Assembly: GCF_000424145.1 (NCBI RefSeq)
Contig: NZ_AUJI01000023.1
Location: 1-64,000, forward strand
Direction: 5' to 3'
Source of the DNA: Butyrivibrio sp. AC2005
Lineage (GTDB): Bacteria; Bacillota; Clostridia; Lachnospirales; Lachnospiraceae
Length of the DNA stretch: 64,000 nt
The notes below the pieces were generated by a model that was given only the letters and a program-made list of their open reading frames with translations, was not told the DNA's origin and made no database searches. Of this stretch, positions 36,916 to 46,673 are shown one piece after another; position 1 is the first letter of the stretch; each line of letters starts with the position of its first letter. The position numbers were made by a program, and so were the translations under genes.

Positions 36916-36954
36916 AAAATAAAGCCTTCCCAAAATGGGAAGGTTTTATTTTTT
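36916..36954. terminator. Bidirectional terminator between AraC and GH43 genes
   Basis: Arms CCTTCCCA / TGGGAAGG flanked by an A-run on the left and a T-run on the right, so it serves both convergent genes. Confidence 0.88.
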
Positions 36955-38524
36955 AATACACTTCATATTTAAAATCAGAAAACGACACTTTTCCACCGGA
37001 ATTCTTCATACTAAGAATAAATAGCGCAAACCTACATCCCACAAAATGTGCAAGTGTAAATTGAAGACTTTTTGAGAATGGAACAGGTTTAAACTCATTT
37101 TCTGAGAGTTTCTTCCAAAATACTGTCGCATTTCCCACAGGAGCATAGGTATTTGCATCTACCCTAAATACATAAGACTCCTCATCTCCCAACGATTGCG
37201 TGTATTTCACAACTTCATCTCCATTTTCTTTCGATATAAGGAGCAGTTGCTTTCCATCATCAGTTTTTTCTATTGCGAGATAGCAATACTCTTCACACAG
37301 AATTCCAAGGCCTGCCCTGTCTCCGACTTTGAGCCCCGATGCATTTACAATAACACTTGCTCTGCTTCTTGGCAGCGTCATTCTCTGCGTTAATGTATTT
37401 ATCGCCTGATCAAATTTGTCACAAATTCTATCTGTAGAAAGAACAAGTTCTCTTTTTCTGGTATCCACTTTTACAAGAGATATCTCCGGCTGATGGTTCC
37501 ATTGCCAAAAGCTTCTCATTCCAAAGCTGTCAAAAGCAGCATCCGTAGTTACTCTTCCATCTTCAGTATTGGAGATTTTGCCGGTCTTGCTAAAGTCATC
37601 ACTTCCGGTAAGTGATAAATACTTATGATCAGGATTTGTGTTACAAATTTCAATCTCTGACGGAAGTTTTCCGTTCTCTTCTATGTAAGGGTTTGCACCT
37701 TTAAAACGTAAAGGAAGCAAGAACGGGGTTCTTCCAACACCGCCTCTATCCTGGAAAAGCATCGTGAACCAGTGTCCTTCCGGAGTATCTACTATTCCTC
37801 CCTGAGCAACACCCTGTCCGAAATACCCCATATCATCACAGAAAAGCTCTCCGCCACGGAATTCTCCTTCAAGCGAAGTTGCCATAAAATAATTCTGAGT
37901 TCTCATCCATCTGTCCGGAAGCGAATGAATAAGAAAAAGATAATATCTGTCATTAATCTTATAAAAATGGCATCCTTCGTAACCAAGTCTGGGGTTATTC
38001 TCATCTCTTAGAAGAACCCTTTGAAGGCCGCCTTTTTTAGGTCCTTTAAGCTCGCTGTCCAATTCCACAAGCTTAATCTCTCTGTTGCCAAATGCTATAA
38101 AAACCCTGTCACCATCAAACAAAATGCTTCCATCGTGATAAAAGCCGTCTATGTATTGTTTTTTCCATGGTCCGTTTATTGAGTCAGCTTTGTATAAATA
38201 TGTTTTCTGCGTATCATTAGCACAGAAGCTTAAATAAAAGCATCCGTTATGATATCTGAGACATGGTGCCCACATGCCTTTTCCATAAATATTTTCCCCA
38301 TTGCTAAGGCATTGTCCCTCAGTGCTATCAAGTTTGTCATAAACGTATGCTGCATGCTCCCAGTGTAGCAAATCATAAGATCTTAATATTTCGCACCCCG
38401 GAAAAAAATGCATTGTTGTTGAAGCCAGATAGTATACATCTCCCACTCGGATCACATCAGGATCCGGATAATCCGTTGGTATTATCGGATTAATTGTCCC
38501 CAAAGAAACTTTTTCACTAATCAT
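36953..38524 (-). CDS. GH43 beta-xylosidase/arabinofuranosidase with C-terminal beta-sandwich
   Basis: Glycosidase of 523 residues without signal peptide. The propeller (about 8-310) has base D21 (DYPDPDVIRVGD), D131 (FYHDGSILFDGD) and acid E183 (RLGYEGCHFYKI). A C-terminal beta-sandwich (about 325-520) is of the kind found in GH43 xylosidases of subfamilies 10-12. The ATG at 38524 overlaps the stop of the upstream GH43 gene (ATGA) and has GGAG nine bases before it; an upstream GTG in frame is less likely. It is co-transcribed with the GH43-CBM gene. It probably acts on imported arabino-xylo-oligosaccharides. Confidence 0.9.
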   Translation of the reverse strand: MISEKVSLGTINPIIPTDYPDPDVIRVGDVYYLASTTMHFFPGCEILRSYDLLHWEHAAYVYDKLDSTEGQCLSNGENIYGKGMWAPCLRYHNGCFYLSFCANDTQKTYLYKADSINGPWKKQYIDGFYHDGSILFDGDRVFIAFGNREIKLVELDSELKGPKKGGLQRVLLRDENNPRLGYEGCHFYKINDRYYLFLIHSLPDRWMRTQNYFMATSLEGEFRGGELFCDDMGYFGQGVAQGGIVDTPEGHWFTMLFQDRGGVGRTPFLLPLRFKGANPYIEENGKLPSEIEICNTNPDHKYLSLTGSDDFSKTGKISNTEDGRVTTDAAFDSFGMRSFWQWNHQPEISLVKVDTRKRELVLSTDRICDKFDQAINTLTQRMTLPRSRASVIVNASGLKVGDRAGLGILCEEYCYLAIEKTDDGKQLLLISKENGDEVVKYTQSLGDEESYVFRVDANTYAPVGNATVFWKKLSENEFKPVPFSKSLQFTLAHFVGCRFALFILSMKNSGGKVSFSDFKYEVY

Positions 38525-39993
38525 TTTATAAATCTCCACGTAATCAAATCGTAATCTTTCCCCACGAAAGTGAAGAAAATATCATGCACTCCGCCCGGTC
38601 TTTTTTCCAAAGCCACAAACGTGTCTTCAATCTCATTGTCTGTATCCTCAATCGGAATATATGCCAAAACATCTCCTTCAGGTGAATCCAGACTTACTCT
38701 TACTGCACCTGTACCTCTGCTCTTATATTTAAGGCTTATTTCAAACGGATCGCTGTTTCCAAAGTCAGCGCCTGTAACGCTAATCCAGCTTCCATCACTT
38801 ATTCCGGTGACAACCATATCTCCGGATCCGCACTTTATAGCCTCTTCACCATACTGAACTGTATCGATTCCTGAAGAATTTGACATTGTTACTGCCGATA
38901 CTTCATCGTATGGATTTAAATAAGAAACCTGCTTTACTCCTGTTTTTGTTCCCTTTGAAACGGCAGGCGCATTGTCTTTTATTTCCAAAACATCTATATT
39001 AGTGCTTCTGTATCCACCAAGATATCCTTTTTCCTTTTCAAGAATTCTGGAATGGTAGGTAATATACCACTGATCCTTAAATTCAAACATGCAATGATGA
39101 TTATTACCGCCAAGCCCAAAGAAAACTTCAGGATTCTTAAGAACCGGTGAGAAATGCTCAAACGGTCCCATGGGAGAATCAGAAACAAGTGTTATTATCT
39201 CACCCTGCTCAAATCCTCGCTCTTTTTCTGCTTCAGGAGTCATACTAAAATTAGAGCAATAAGAATAATAATATTTATCTCCTATTTTATTAATACCTGA
39301 ATCTTCAAACAGATACGCTACATTCTCAATTGGTAAAGGATCGCCATCAAGGCTAATCATGTCTTCTCCAAGCTTTACCACCCTTGCTGTCCCCGGGTTT
39401 GATGCCTTTTCAGGACTGGGTACACCACCACCAACATACAGATAAGCATTTCCGTCATCATCCATAAGAACAGCAGGATCAAAAAGCCATGTAACCTCAG
39501 CACAATTAGGTGTTTCTCTTGAAATAAGCGGTCCATTAATCGGATCTGTAAAGGGTCCTACAGGACTGTCCGCCGTTAGCACCGCAATTCCATTTCCATT
39601 ATTTGCAAAATACAGGAAAAATTTGTCTTTTCCATCTATATTCTTATAAGCTGCTGCAGGAGCCCATGAATTAGCTCCCCATTTCGCAGCACCTGTTACC
39701 GATGCAGCATAGATAGTTCCATGATCCGTCCAGTTAACAAGGTCCTCAGAAGAAACCACATTAATTGTATTTATATTGCTATAGGTATTTTCCTTTGCAT
39801 CACCTTTCTCATCAAATACCGGATCATCGCCGGTCATATAAAGGTACACCCTTCCCTCATATACCAGCGCATACGGATCCGCACCATATCTCTGTATCAT
39901 AACAGGATTATGCTCGGAATACTTTTTATATGCAGGACTGATCTTCAGCCCTTCAAACATCTCTTCCATTGTCTGTGTTTCAAAAACTTGCAT
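38521..39993 (-). CDS. GH43 arabinoxylan arabinofuranohydrolase-like enzyme with CBM6-like domain
   Basis: Protein of 490 residues, no signal peptide. The GH43 propeller (about 25-345) has base D39 (YGADPYALVYEGRVYLY), D172 (WLFDPAVLMDDD) and acid E230 (LFEDSGINKIGDKYYY); it resembles XynD-type arabinoxylan arabinofuranohydrolases. A CBM6-like sandwich (about 365-490, IKCGSGDMVVTGISDGSWIS) closes the protein. A carbohydrate-binding module on a protein without an export signal is noteworthy. GGGAGG lies five bases before the ATG. It is first in a two-gene operon, divergent from the esterase-GH43 fusion. Confidence 0.9.
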   Translation of the reverse strand: MQVFETQTMEEMFEGLKISPAYKKYSEHNPVMIQRYGADPYALVYEGRVYLYMTGDDPVFDEKGDAKENTYSNINTINVVSSEDLVNWTDHGTIYAASVTGAAKWGANSWAPAAAYKNIDGKDKFFLYFANNGNGIAVLTADSPVGPFTDPINGPLISRETPNCAEVTWLFDPAVLMDDDGNAYLYVGGGVPSPEKASNPGTARVVKLGEDMISLDGDPLPIENVAYLFEDSGINKIGDKYYYSYCSNFSMTPEAEKERGFEQGEIITLVSDSPMGPFEHFSPVLKNPEVFFGLGGNNHHCMFEFKDQWYITYHSRILEKEKGYLGGYRSTNIDVLEIKDNAPAVSKGTKTGVKQVSYLNPYDEVSAVTMSNSSGIDTVQYGEEAIKCGSGDMVVTGISDGSWISVTGADFGNSDPFEISLKYKSRGTGAVRVSLDSPEGDVLAYIPIEDTDNEIEDTFVALEKRPGGVHDIFFTFVGKDYDLITWRFIK

Positions 39994-40121
39994 TGCTACC
40001 TCCCGAATATTGCGAATGTCGCAAAACCCTATGTTTATCCCAATTTAATGTAATTTTATTGTTCCTGTAAGATTCTTTCCACAAAGTAATTGCTCATTTT
40101 TTTGCACAAATTGCGTAGTGC

Positions 40122-40151
40122 ATAGCAATCTTTTGAAACGAAATAGCAAGA
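40122..40151 (+). promoter_or_regulatory. Candidate AraC-type direct repeat before the esterase-GH43 gene
   Basis: ATAGCAATC (40122) and ATAGCAAGA (40143) are 21 bases apart in the same orientation, as in the pair before the GH10 gene. The site is about 100 bases upstream of the start codon. Confidence 0.4.
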
Positions 40152-40251
40152 TTCGCATAGACCATACAAAATGCAAATCATTAAAATTGATATGGGAATT
40201 ACAAATTATTGGTATATTGAAGAAACTTTTTTGTATGGAGGAACAATAAAC

Positions 40252-43020
40252 ATGTTAAGACAGACTAGAGTTGAAAACGGCGAAGTAAAAGGTCTTCCCG
40301 GCTCCGACCCCAGAATTACAGTATATAAAGGTATTCCTTTTGCTGCACCACCGGTCGGAAAAAACAGATGGCGATCACCTCAGCCCTGTGAGGATTGGGA
40401 CGGTGTACTGAACGCCTTTGAATATGGTCCTATTTCCATGCAGGACACACCGGGTCTTGGTACTGATATTTACTGCAAGGAATGGCATGTGGATCCCGAT
40501 ATCGCAATGAGCGAGGATTGTCTCTATCTTAATATATGGACGCCTGCCAAAAAGGCAAATGAAAAGCTTCCTGTGCTTGTATGGTACTTCGGAGGAGGTT
40601 TTCAGTGGGGATACACGGCAGAAATGGAATTTGACGGAGAAAAACTCGCAAGAAGAGGCATAATTGTCGTAAGCGTAAATTATCGCTTAAACCATCTCGG
40701 TTTCCTTGCTCATCCGGAAATAACAAAAGAAGCTCCTGAAGCTCCCGGTAATTTCGGCCTTCTCGACCAAAAAGCAGGACTTGAATGGGTATACAGAAAT
40801 ATTTCTGCTTTTGGTGGAAATCCCGATCAGATTACCATCGCAGGACAATCCGCAGGAGGCGGTAGCACTATGCACCAACTTGCCTGTGAGGACAATTATG
40901 ACAAAATCAAAGGCGCTGTTGTTATCAGTGGTATGATTCACAATCCTAAAGTAACAGACGATATCTTTAGACCGCTTGACTTATCCGCCGCTGAGAAAAA
41001 GGGTGAAGAATTTTTTGATTTCATTGGAGCCAAAAGCCTTGATGAAGCAAGAAAAATTGATGCAGAAACTCTTAAAGCAAAATATGCCGAGTACGCTGCT
41101 TCACACCCCCGCATGTTCCCTATAGTTGATGGCGTTTTCAGCAAGGAGGATCCTGCTGTTAAATTCCTCGAAGGAAGAAATGCACCGGTACCTGTTATTT
41201 CAGGAAACACTACAGATGAATTCCAGATTGATGGAGACAGTAGTGTTGAAATATCCGTAAAAACCGTATTTCTTGACGCTGAAAAGAACGGAAGAAATCA
41301 GAACCACTACTATTACAGGTTCGATCCGGATATTCCGGGTGATGATACTCCCGGCACCTTCCACTCCGTAGATCTTTGGTTTTTCTTCGAATCTCTCGGA
41401 AAATGCTGGAGGCCTATGGAAGGTCGTCATTTTAAACTTGCAAGACAGATGTGCGACATGTTCGCCAACTTCATAAAAACAGGAAATCCCAATGGAAAAG
41501 GATGGGACGGCTCAGAACTTCCTATTTGGGAGCCCTATACAGATAAAAATCGCGCAGAAATGGTATTTGACGGCAGAGGTGCTGTTCCTCAAAAAGAAGG
41601 CGGTATAAGACTTGGAATTACCGGTAAAAAGCAGGCACTTAACCCCTATCTTCCTTCCTGGGAGTATATTCCGGACGGGGAACCTTACGTATTTGGAGAC
41701 AGAGTTTACGTTTATGGCTCACACGATATTTATAACGGCGAGACCTTCTGTCTTGGGGATTATGTATGCTGGTCAGCACCTGTTAACAGTCTGGGGGACT
41801 GGCATTATGAAGGAGTTATTTATCCTAAAACAGCCGACCCACTTAACAAGGATGGCCATATGTGCCTATATGCACCTGACGTTACAGTAGGTCCTGATGG
41901 CAGATATTACCTCTATTATGTACTGGATAAAATATCAGTCGTTTCTGTTGCTGTTTGCGATACACCTGCAGGAAAATATGAATTCCTTGGATATGTTCAC
42001 TATCCGGATGGAACAAGGCTTGGAGAAAAAGAAGGCGATGAGCCTCAGTTTGATCCAGGCGTCCTTACTGAAGGAGATAAAACCTATCTTTTCACCGGAT
42101 TCTGCGGACAAGGGGACGTTTCAAGACATGGCGCTATGTTGACAGTACTTGGTTCCGACATGCTAACTGTTGAGAAAGCACCTGTAATTGTTGCTCCAGG
42201 CAGTTGTTACAGCAAGGGTACTGAATATGAAGGACATGCTTTCTTTGAAGCTCCCTCTATACGTAAAAAAGATGGTAAATACTTCTTTATTTACTCCTCT
42301 GAGGTCATGCATGAGCTCTGCTATGCTATTTCCGACAGCCCTGAGGGACCTTTCAGCTATGGCGGTGTTATAGTAAGTAACTGCGATCTGCATATTGATT
42401 CATATAAAAAGCCGGAAATGGCAATGGCAAAAGGTGCCAACAATCACGGAAGCATGGTTCAGATTGGCGAGTCATGGTATATCTTTTACCACAGGCATAC
42501 CAACAATACCTGGTACAGCAGACAAGGATGTGCAGAGAAGCTCACATTCAACCCTGATGGCAGCATAATACAGGCTGAAATAACATCCTGTGGCCTTAAT
42601 AACGGCCCTTTATCAGATATTGGTGAATATCCTTCATATATTGCCTGTAACCTCTTTACGGACGAGCACGCAATATATGTTGGTTCAGCAGGTCCGAGAG
42701 TTGTTCAGGATGGTGGTGATGGCGATCCAAAGATAGGATATATCAGAGAGTTTTGTAATGATTCCACAGCAGGGTTCAAGTACTTTGACATGAAAAATGT
42801 AACTGGCGTTATGATAAAGACCCGCGGTTATTTCAATGGAAAAGTACAGGTAAAAACCAAGTGGGATGGCGAAGTTCTTGGTGAAATCAATATAGAAAAC
42901 CAGAATATCTGGACAGAAGGCTCTTGCAGTTTCGCACCAATTACAGGTGTTAACGCGCTTTACCTTACCTTTGTAGGAAACGGAAGCTGCTCCCTTAAGA
43001 GTTTTGAATTATTGCATTAA
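40252..43020 (+). CDS. Fusion of a type-B carboxylesterase with a GH43 glycosidase and a CBM6-like domain
   Basis: Single protein of 922 residues with two enzyme domains. Residues 1-455 are a type-B carboxylesterase with nucleophile S200 (AGQSAGGG), oxyanion block YFGGGFQWG, an acidic residue near TTDEF (about 322) and H371 (GTFHSVDLWFFF). Residues 465-800 are a GH43 propeller with base D475 (EYIPDGEPYVFGDRVYVYG), D601 (QFDPGVLTEGDKTYL) and a Glu near FFEAPSIRKKDGKYFF. A CBM6-like sandwich ends it (about 815-920). No signal peptide is present, so it is expected to strip acyl (feruloyl, acetyl) and arabinosyl groups from imported oligosaccharides. GGAGG sets the ATG at 40252; codons upstream are not used. 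Confidence 0.88.
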   Translation: MLRQTRVENGEVKGLPGSDPRITVYKGIPFAAPPVGKNRWRSPQPCEDWDGVLNAFEYGPISMQDTPGLGTDIYCKEWHVDPDIAMSEDCLYLNIWTPAKKANEKLPVLVWYFGGGFQWGYTAEMEFDGEKLARRGIIVVSVNYRLNHLGFLAHPEITKEAPEAPGNFGLLDQKAGLEWVYRNISAFGGNPDQITIAGQSAGGGSTMHQLACEDNYDKIKGAVVISGMIHNPKVTDDIFRPLDLSAAEKKGEEFFDFIGAKSLDEARKIDAETLKAKYAEYAASHPRMFPIVDGVFSKEDPAVKFLEGRNAPVPVISGNTTDEFQIDGDSSVEISVKTVFLDAEKNGRNQNHYYYRFDPDIPGDDTPGTFHSVDLWFFFESLGKCWRPMEGRHFKLARQMCDMFANFIKTGNPNGKGWDGSELPIWEPYTDKNRAEMVFDGRGAVPQKEGGIRLGITGKKQALNPYLPSWEYIPDGEPYVFGDRVYVYGSHDIYNGETFCLGDYVCWSAPVNSLGDWHYEGVIYPKTADPLNKDGHMCLYAPDVTVGPDGRYYLYYVLDKISVVSVAVCDTPAGKYEFLGYVHYPDGTRLGEKEGDEPQFDPGVLTEGDKTYLFTGFCGQGDVSRHGAMLTVLGSDMLTVEKAPVIVAPGSCYSKGTEYEGHAFFEAPSIRKKDGKYFFIYSSEVMHELCYAISDSPEGPFSYGGVIVSNCDLHIDSYKKPEMAMAKGANNHGSMVQIGESWYIFYHRHTNNTWYSRQGCAEKLTFNPDGSIIQAEITSCGLNNGPLSDIGEYPSYIACNLFTDEHAIYVGSAGPRVVQDGGDGDPKIGYIREFCNDSTAGFKYFDMKNVTGVMIKTRGYFNGKVQVKTKWDGEVLGEINIENQNIWTEGSCSFAPITGVNALYLTFVGNGSCSLKSFELLH

Positions 43021-43030
43021 TATCTGACAA

Positions 43031-43064
43031 AAAAGCCGTGGCATTGGGGAACGCCACGGCTTTT
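43031..43064. terminator. Bidirectional terminator after the esterase-GH43 fusion
   Basis: Arms AAAAGCCGTGGC / GCCACGGCTTTT with a ten-base loop, T-run on the right and A-run on the left. It separates convergent transcription units. Confidence 0.9.
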
Positions 43065-43118
43065 CTTTTTACTAACGCTTATTAAAAAAGAGTAAGTATA
43101 GATATTTTTTAGCTTATA

Positions 43119-44015
43119 TCAGCCCTTTACACCACCAAGTGTAACACCACCGACGATGTATCTGGAGAGAACAAGGTATACAACGATTACAGGGAAAATT
43201 GAGAATGCAATCATTACGTAAACCTGTCCCATATCAAACTTCAGCCAGTCTGCTGAACGAAGCTGTGCAATAAGAATAGGCAATGTTTTCTTAGTATCAG
43301 TATGAAGTACCAGCGCAGGTGTGAAGTAGTTATTCCAACTGCTTACAAAAGTGAAAATAGCCTGAACAGCTATAGCCGGTTTCATCAAAGGTAATACTAT
43401 ACTGTTAAATGTTCTAAACTCGCCTGATCCGTCAATTCTTGCTGCCTCTATAAGAGAAAGCGGAAGTGTTGAATCCATATACTGCTTCATATAAAAGAAT
43501 ACTGAAGGAGCAGCAATTGCAGGAATTGTAAGCGGAACAAATGAATCATCAAGTCCCATCTTACCGATTAACTGCAGGAATCCAAGCGCTGTAACCTGCG
43601 CAGGAATCATCATTACCATAAGGATAAATGTAAACATAAAGTTCTTTAACTTAAAATCATATGCATGAATTGCATAGGCTGTCATTGTTGAGAAATATGT
43701 TGACAAAACAGCCGTAACAACTGCTATGAAAAGTGAGTTAAAAATACCGTTAAAAATCGGTAATGTACCGTTTTTAAGATTTGTCCAGTTCTCGATAATG
43801 TGTGTACTGGGTATTGCTGTGAAACCTGAGCTAAGCTCCTGATGAGATCTGGTCGAGTTGATAAATAATACATAAAACCAGAACAAGCACAGGAAAGATA
43901 CCAGAACCAGTACCACATATGCAATTATTCTTCTGGCCTGTACAGAAGCACCATTTTCCTTCTGACCTGCCATTAAGCTTCTATTAGGTAAAGCCATAGT
44001 TGTATCAGCTGCCAT
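43119..44015 (-). CDS. Sugar ABC transporter permease (MalG type)
   Basis: Permease of 298 residues with six helices and EAA loop IEAARIDGSGEFRTFNSIVL. It is last in the LacI-linked transport operon, 40 bases after its partner permease. Probably imports cello-oligosaccharides for the GH94 phosphorylase encoded nearby; that substrate is inferred from context. Confidence 0.93.
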   Translation of the reverse strand: MAADTTMALPNRSLMAGQKENGASVQARRIIAYVVLVLVSFLCLFWFYVLFINSTRSHQELSSGFTAIPSTHIIENWTNLKNGTLPIFNGIFNSLFIAVVTAVLSTYFSTMTAYAIHAYDFKLKNFMFTFILMVMMIPAQVTALGFLQLIGKMGLDDSFVPLTIPAIAAPSVFFYMKQYMDSTLPLSLIEAARIDGSGEFRTFNSIVLPLMKPAIAVQAIFTFVSSWNNYFTPALVLHTDTKKTLPILIAQLRSADWLKFDMGQVYVMIAFSIFPVIVVYLVLSRYIVGGVTLGGVKG

Positions 44016-44055
44016 ATTTTTTTCCTCTCTCTAAATCATTGTTAACAAAAGCATC

Positions 44056-44988
44056 TTATGCTTTGTTTTTGCTTCTCTTCTTTTCTTTCTCACCTGAAGC
44101 TGTAAACTTAAATACGATGAGACTCAGAATACCTGTTATTACGAACATGAATACTGAAAGTGCACCGCCAAGTCCATAGTTCTTGCTGTACAGATGCTTA
44201 TTCAGGTACATAATAAGTGTCATTGATGAACGCATGGGATCTCCGGTTCCGTCTGTCAGGATCTGAGGAACATCGAACATCTGAAGTCCACCGATGAGTG
44301 AAGTAATCATAACAAAGATAAGAATAGGTTTAAGCAGCGGTAATGTTATTTTATAGAAAATCTGAGTAGCCGTAGCTCCATCAACCTGAGCAGCCTCGAA
44401 GAGTGAAGGGTCAATACCCATCATTCCAGCCATCAGAAGAATAGTCGTATTACCAAACCACATAATACAGTTCATGAATGCTACAAGTGAACGAACAGAC
44501 CATACATGAGACATAAACTGATATGACTCCTTTATAACACCAAGCTGTAAAAGCAGAGAGTTAATCGGTCCTGTGTTTGCAAATAATGTAAAGAACAGCA
44601 TTGAGAATGCAGATGCCATAATAAGATTAGGCATATATATAACTGTCTTGAAAAATCCCTGTCCTTTAAGTCTGAGTGAAGGATCTGTGAACCATGCACC
44701 AAGCAGAAGAGACAAAATTATCTGAGGCACAAAGCCCATAACCCACATGATCAGAGTATTTACAAGATAAGTCGGCAAATCGCCGTTTGTAATAATAGTA
44801 GCGTAATTCTTTAAACCTACGAAGTTAGGTCCAATCTGAGTAAGACCTGAACGATAATTCTCAAAGAATGAATTATAAACAGTAGTTACCAAAGGTATCA
44901 TTTGGAAAACAAGATAAACAACAATAAAAGGAATAAGGAAAATATAGCCCCATTTATTGTAGCTTACTACTTTACTCTTTTTTTTCAT
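44056..44988 (-). CDS. Sugar ABC transporter permease (MalF type)
   Basis: Permease of 310 residues, six helices, EAA loop FEAAQVDGATATQIFYKITL and family start WGYIFLIPFIVVYLVFQMIP. It follows the binding-protein gene by 117 bases, a gap with a weak hairpin that may raise the ratio of binding protein to permease. A very basic C-terminal tail (EKEKKRSKNKA) faces the cytoplasm. Confidence 0.93.
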   Translation of the reverse strand: MKKKSKVVSYNKWGYIFLIPFIVVYLVFQMIPLVTTVYNSFFENYRSGLTQIGPNFVGLKNYATIITNGDLPTYLVNTLIMWVMGFVPQIILSLLLGAWFTDPSLRLKGQGFFKTVIYMPNLIMASAFSMLFFTLFANTGPINSLLLQLGVIKESYQFMSHVWSVRSLVAFMNCIMWFGNTTILLMAGMMGIDPSLFEAAQVDGATATQIFYKITLPLLKPILIFVMITSLIGGLQMFDVPQILTDGTGDPMRSSMTLIMYLNKHLYSKNYGLGGALSVFMFVITGILSLIVFKFTASGEKEKKRSKNKA

Positions 44989-45105
44989 AAGCGTCCCCTT
45001 TTCAATCTAGCGGTTTTCAATATACAGGGCGCAGAGGAATGTCCCTTGCGCCCCGCAAATGTTTGCATAATCGTAAGGCCTTTTGCCTATCGATTTTTAA
45101 AAATA

Positions 45106-46590
45106 TCAGTCAGCTGTAACTTCAGGATACTTCTCAACTACAGCCTTCTTGAATACCTCAAGTGCCTCATCAAGAGTAGCGTTGCCTTCGAAGTAGTTCT
45201 TTGCAGCGTTCTGGAAAGCTTCGTTACATCCCTGATCGTATGCAGAAAGGTTAGAAAGGTCTATCTTCTCAGCACCTTCAGCAAGCTGCTTGTAAGGATT
45301 CTGTCCACCAAGAAGTGCAAGGTTACCTGAATCATCAGAAGCAAGCTCTGCAAGAACTGTCTTGCTGTTTACACAGTCAGCATCCTTTGTTGCGATTTCC
45401 TTAAGAACGTCCTTATCTGTTGTCATTGTAAGGATGATATCCTTAACAAGACTAGCATTGTCTGTACCTGTAGCTGCGCAGATCCATGTGCCGCCCCAGA
45501 AATAAGACTGAGGTCCTACACAGTATCCCCAACCACCCTGGTTAGCGATTGTGCCTTCCTGATCAGCATCAAGACAGAAATTGAAGAACCAAGCGGGTCC
45601 AAAGTAGCAGAAGATCTTTCCATCAGGAGTCTTACCCTTTGCCCAGTCATCACCCCAAAGGTCATATGTGTTCTCAGCCTTAGCATCAACAAGTTCCTTA
45701 GAATCATTTATCCAGTTCATAAGGTTGTCATCAATTACGAGCTTACCATCCTGTACCCACTTACCTGATACGTTGTTAGAATATGTACGATATGTATCGT
45801 TTACAGAACACATTGTGTAGCCAGCTTCCTCTGCCTTCTTAGCTGTCTCAACATACTTGCTCCAATCAGCTACTGATGCCTGAACTTCATCAGGATCATC
45901 TGTTCCAAGAACTTCCTTAGCAGCCTCACGGTTGTAAATAAGACCAGCTGAGCATGCCTGCCATGAAGATCCCTTAAGCTTACCGTTGCTATCTGTTACG
46001 ATAGACTGTGTATATGTGTACTGGTCAGCAAGATCAGCATCTGAAATACCAAGATCTGCTAAAGCCATTGTGTAATCTGTATCTACATACTTAAGAGCGT
46101 AGTCAGCCTCAACAAGGAAAAGATCGATCTTGTCATCATCAGCTGCATCAGCCTGCTTAAGAAGTGTCTCATCAAGGTTGTTCTGATAAGCGTTGTCATC
46201 ACTGGGAGTGATGTTCCAAACTACATCTACATCACCGATCTTACCGTGTGTAGCGTCAACCTCTTCATAACCCTTGTAATGATCTGTAAGTCTTGACTTA
46301 AACTCTTCGTTCCAGGCATAGATGTTGAGAACCTTGCCCTCATCAGCTGCAACCTCTGTTGTCTCCTCTGTAGCAGCCTCTTCTGTAGCAGCCTCTTCTG
46401 TAGCAGCCTCTTCTGTAGCAGCTTCTTCAGTTGAAGCTTCTTCTGTAGCAGCTTCCTCTGTAGCTGTTTCAGTTGATGCTTCTTCAGCAGGAGCATCTGT
46501 TGCAGGTGCTGCATTGTTTCCGCCACATCCAGCGATCATTCCAGCTACCATAGTTGTTGAAAGTAATACACCAAGTAACTTTCTTTTCAT
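45106..46590 (-). CDS. Sugar ABC transporter solute-binding lipoprotein
   Basis: Binding protein of 494 residues. The lipobox ends at C22 (AGMIAGCGGNN). Residues 28-85 are a repetitive linker of EEAAT/EEAST units, encoded by an almost perfect 15-bp tandem repeat (46360-46470). The binding domain spans about 88-494, with NIYAWNEEFKSRL at its start. GGGAGG precedes the ATG. It is the first structural gene after lacI in the transport operon and is probably controlled by that repressor. The linker length may vary between strains because of the repeat. Confidence 0.92.
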   Translation of the reverse strand: MKRKLLGVLLSTTMVAGMIAGCGGNNAAPATDAPAEEASTETATEEAATEEASTEEAATEEAATEEAATEEAATEETTEVAADEGKVLNIYAWNEEFKSRLTDHYKGYEEVDATHGKIGDVDVVWNITPSDDNAYQNNLDETLLKQADAADDDKIDLFLVEADYALKYVDTDYTMALADLGISDADLADQYTYTQSIVTDSNGKLKGSSWQACSAGLIYNREAAKEVLGTDDPDEVQASVADWSKYVETAKKAEEAGYTMCSVNDTYRTYSNNVSGKWVQDGKLVIDDNLMNWINDSKELVDAKAENTYDLWGDDWAKGKTPDGKIFCYFGPAWFFNFCLDADQEGTIANQGGWGYCVGPQSYFWGGTWICAATGTDNASLVKDIILTMTTDKDVLKEIATKDADCVNSKTVLAELASDDSGNLALLGGQNPYKQLAEGAEKIDLSNLSAYDQGCNEAFQNAAKNYFEGNATLDEALEVFKKAVVEKYPEVTAD

Positions 46591-46673
46591 GAAATTGTAC
46601 CTCCCTGTTTCATTAAATAATGAAAAATGATTAGTTGTATTTTTAAAACAGCTTTTGCTGTCTTAAATCGTTA

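Noticed and set aside
46322..46630. Plus-strand frame rich in Ser-Val-Ala-Ala repeats
   Set aside because: Reverse reading of the 15-bp linker repeats of the binding protein, not a gene.
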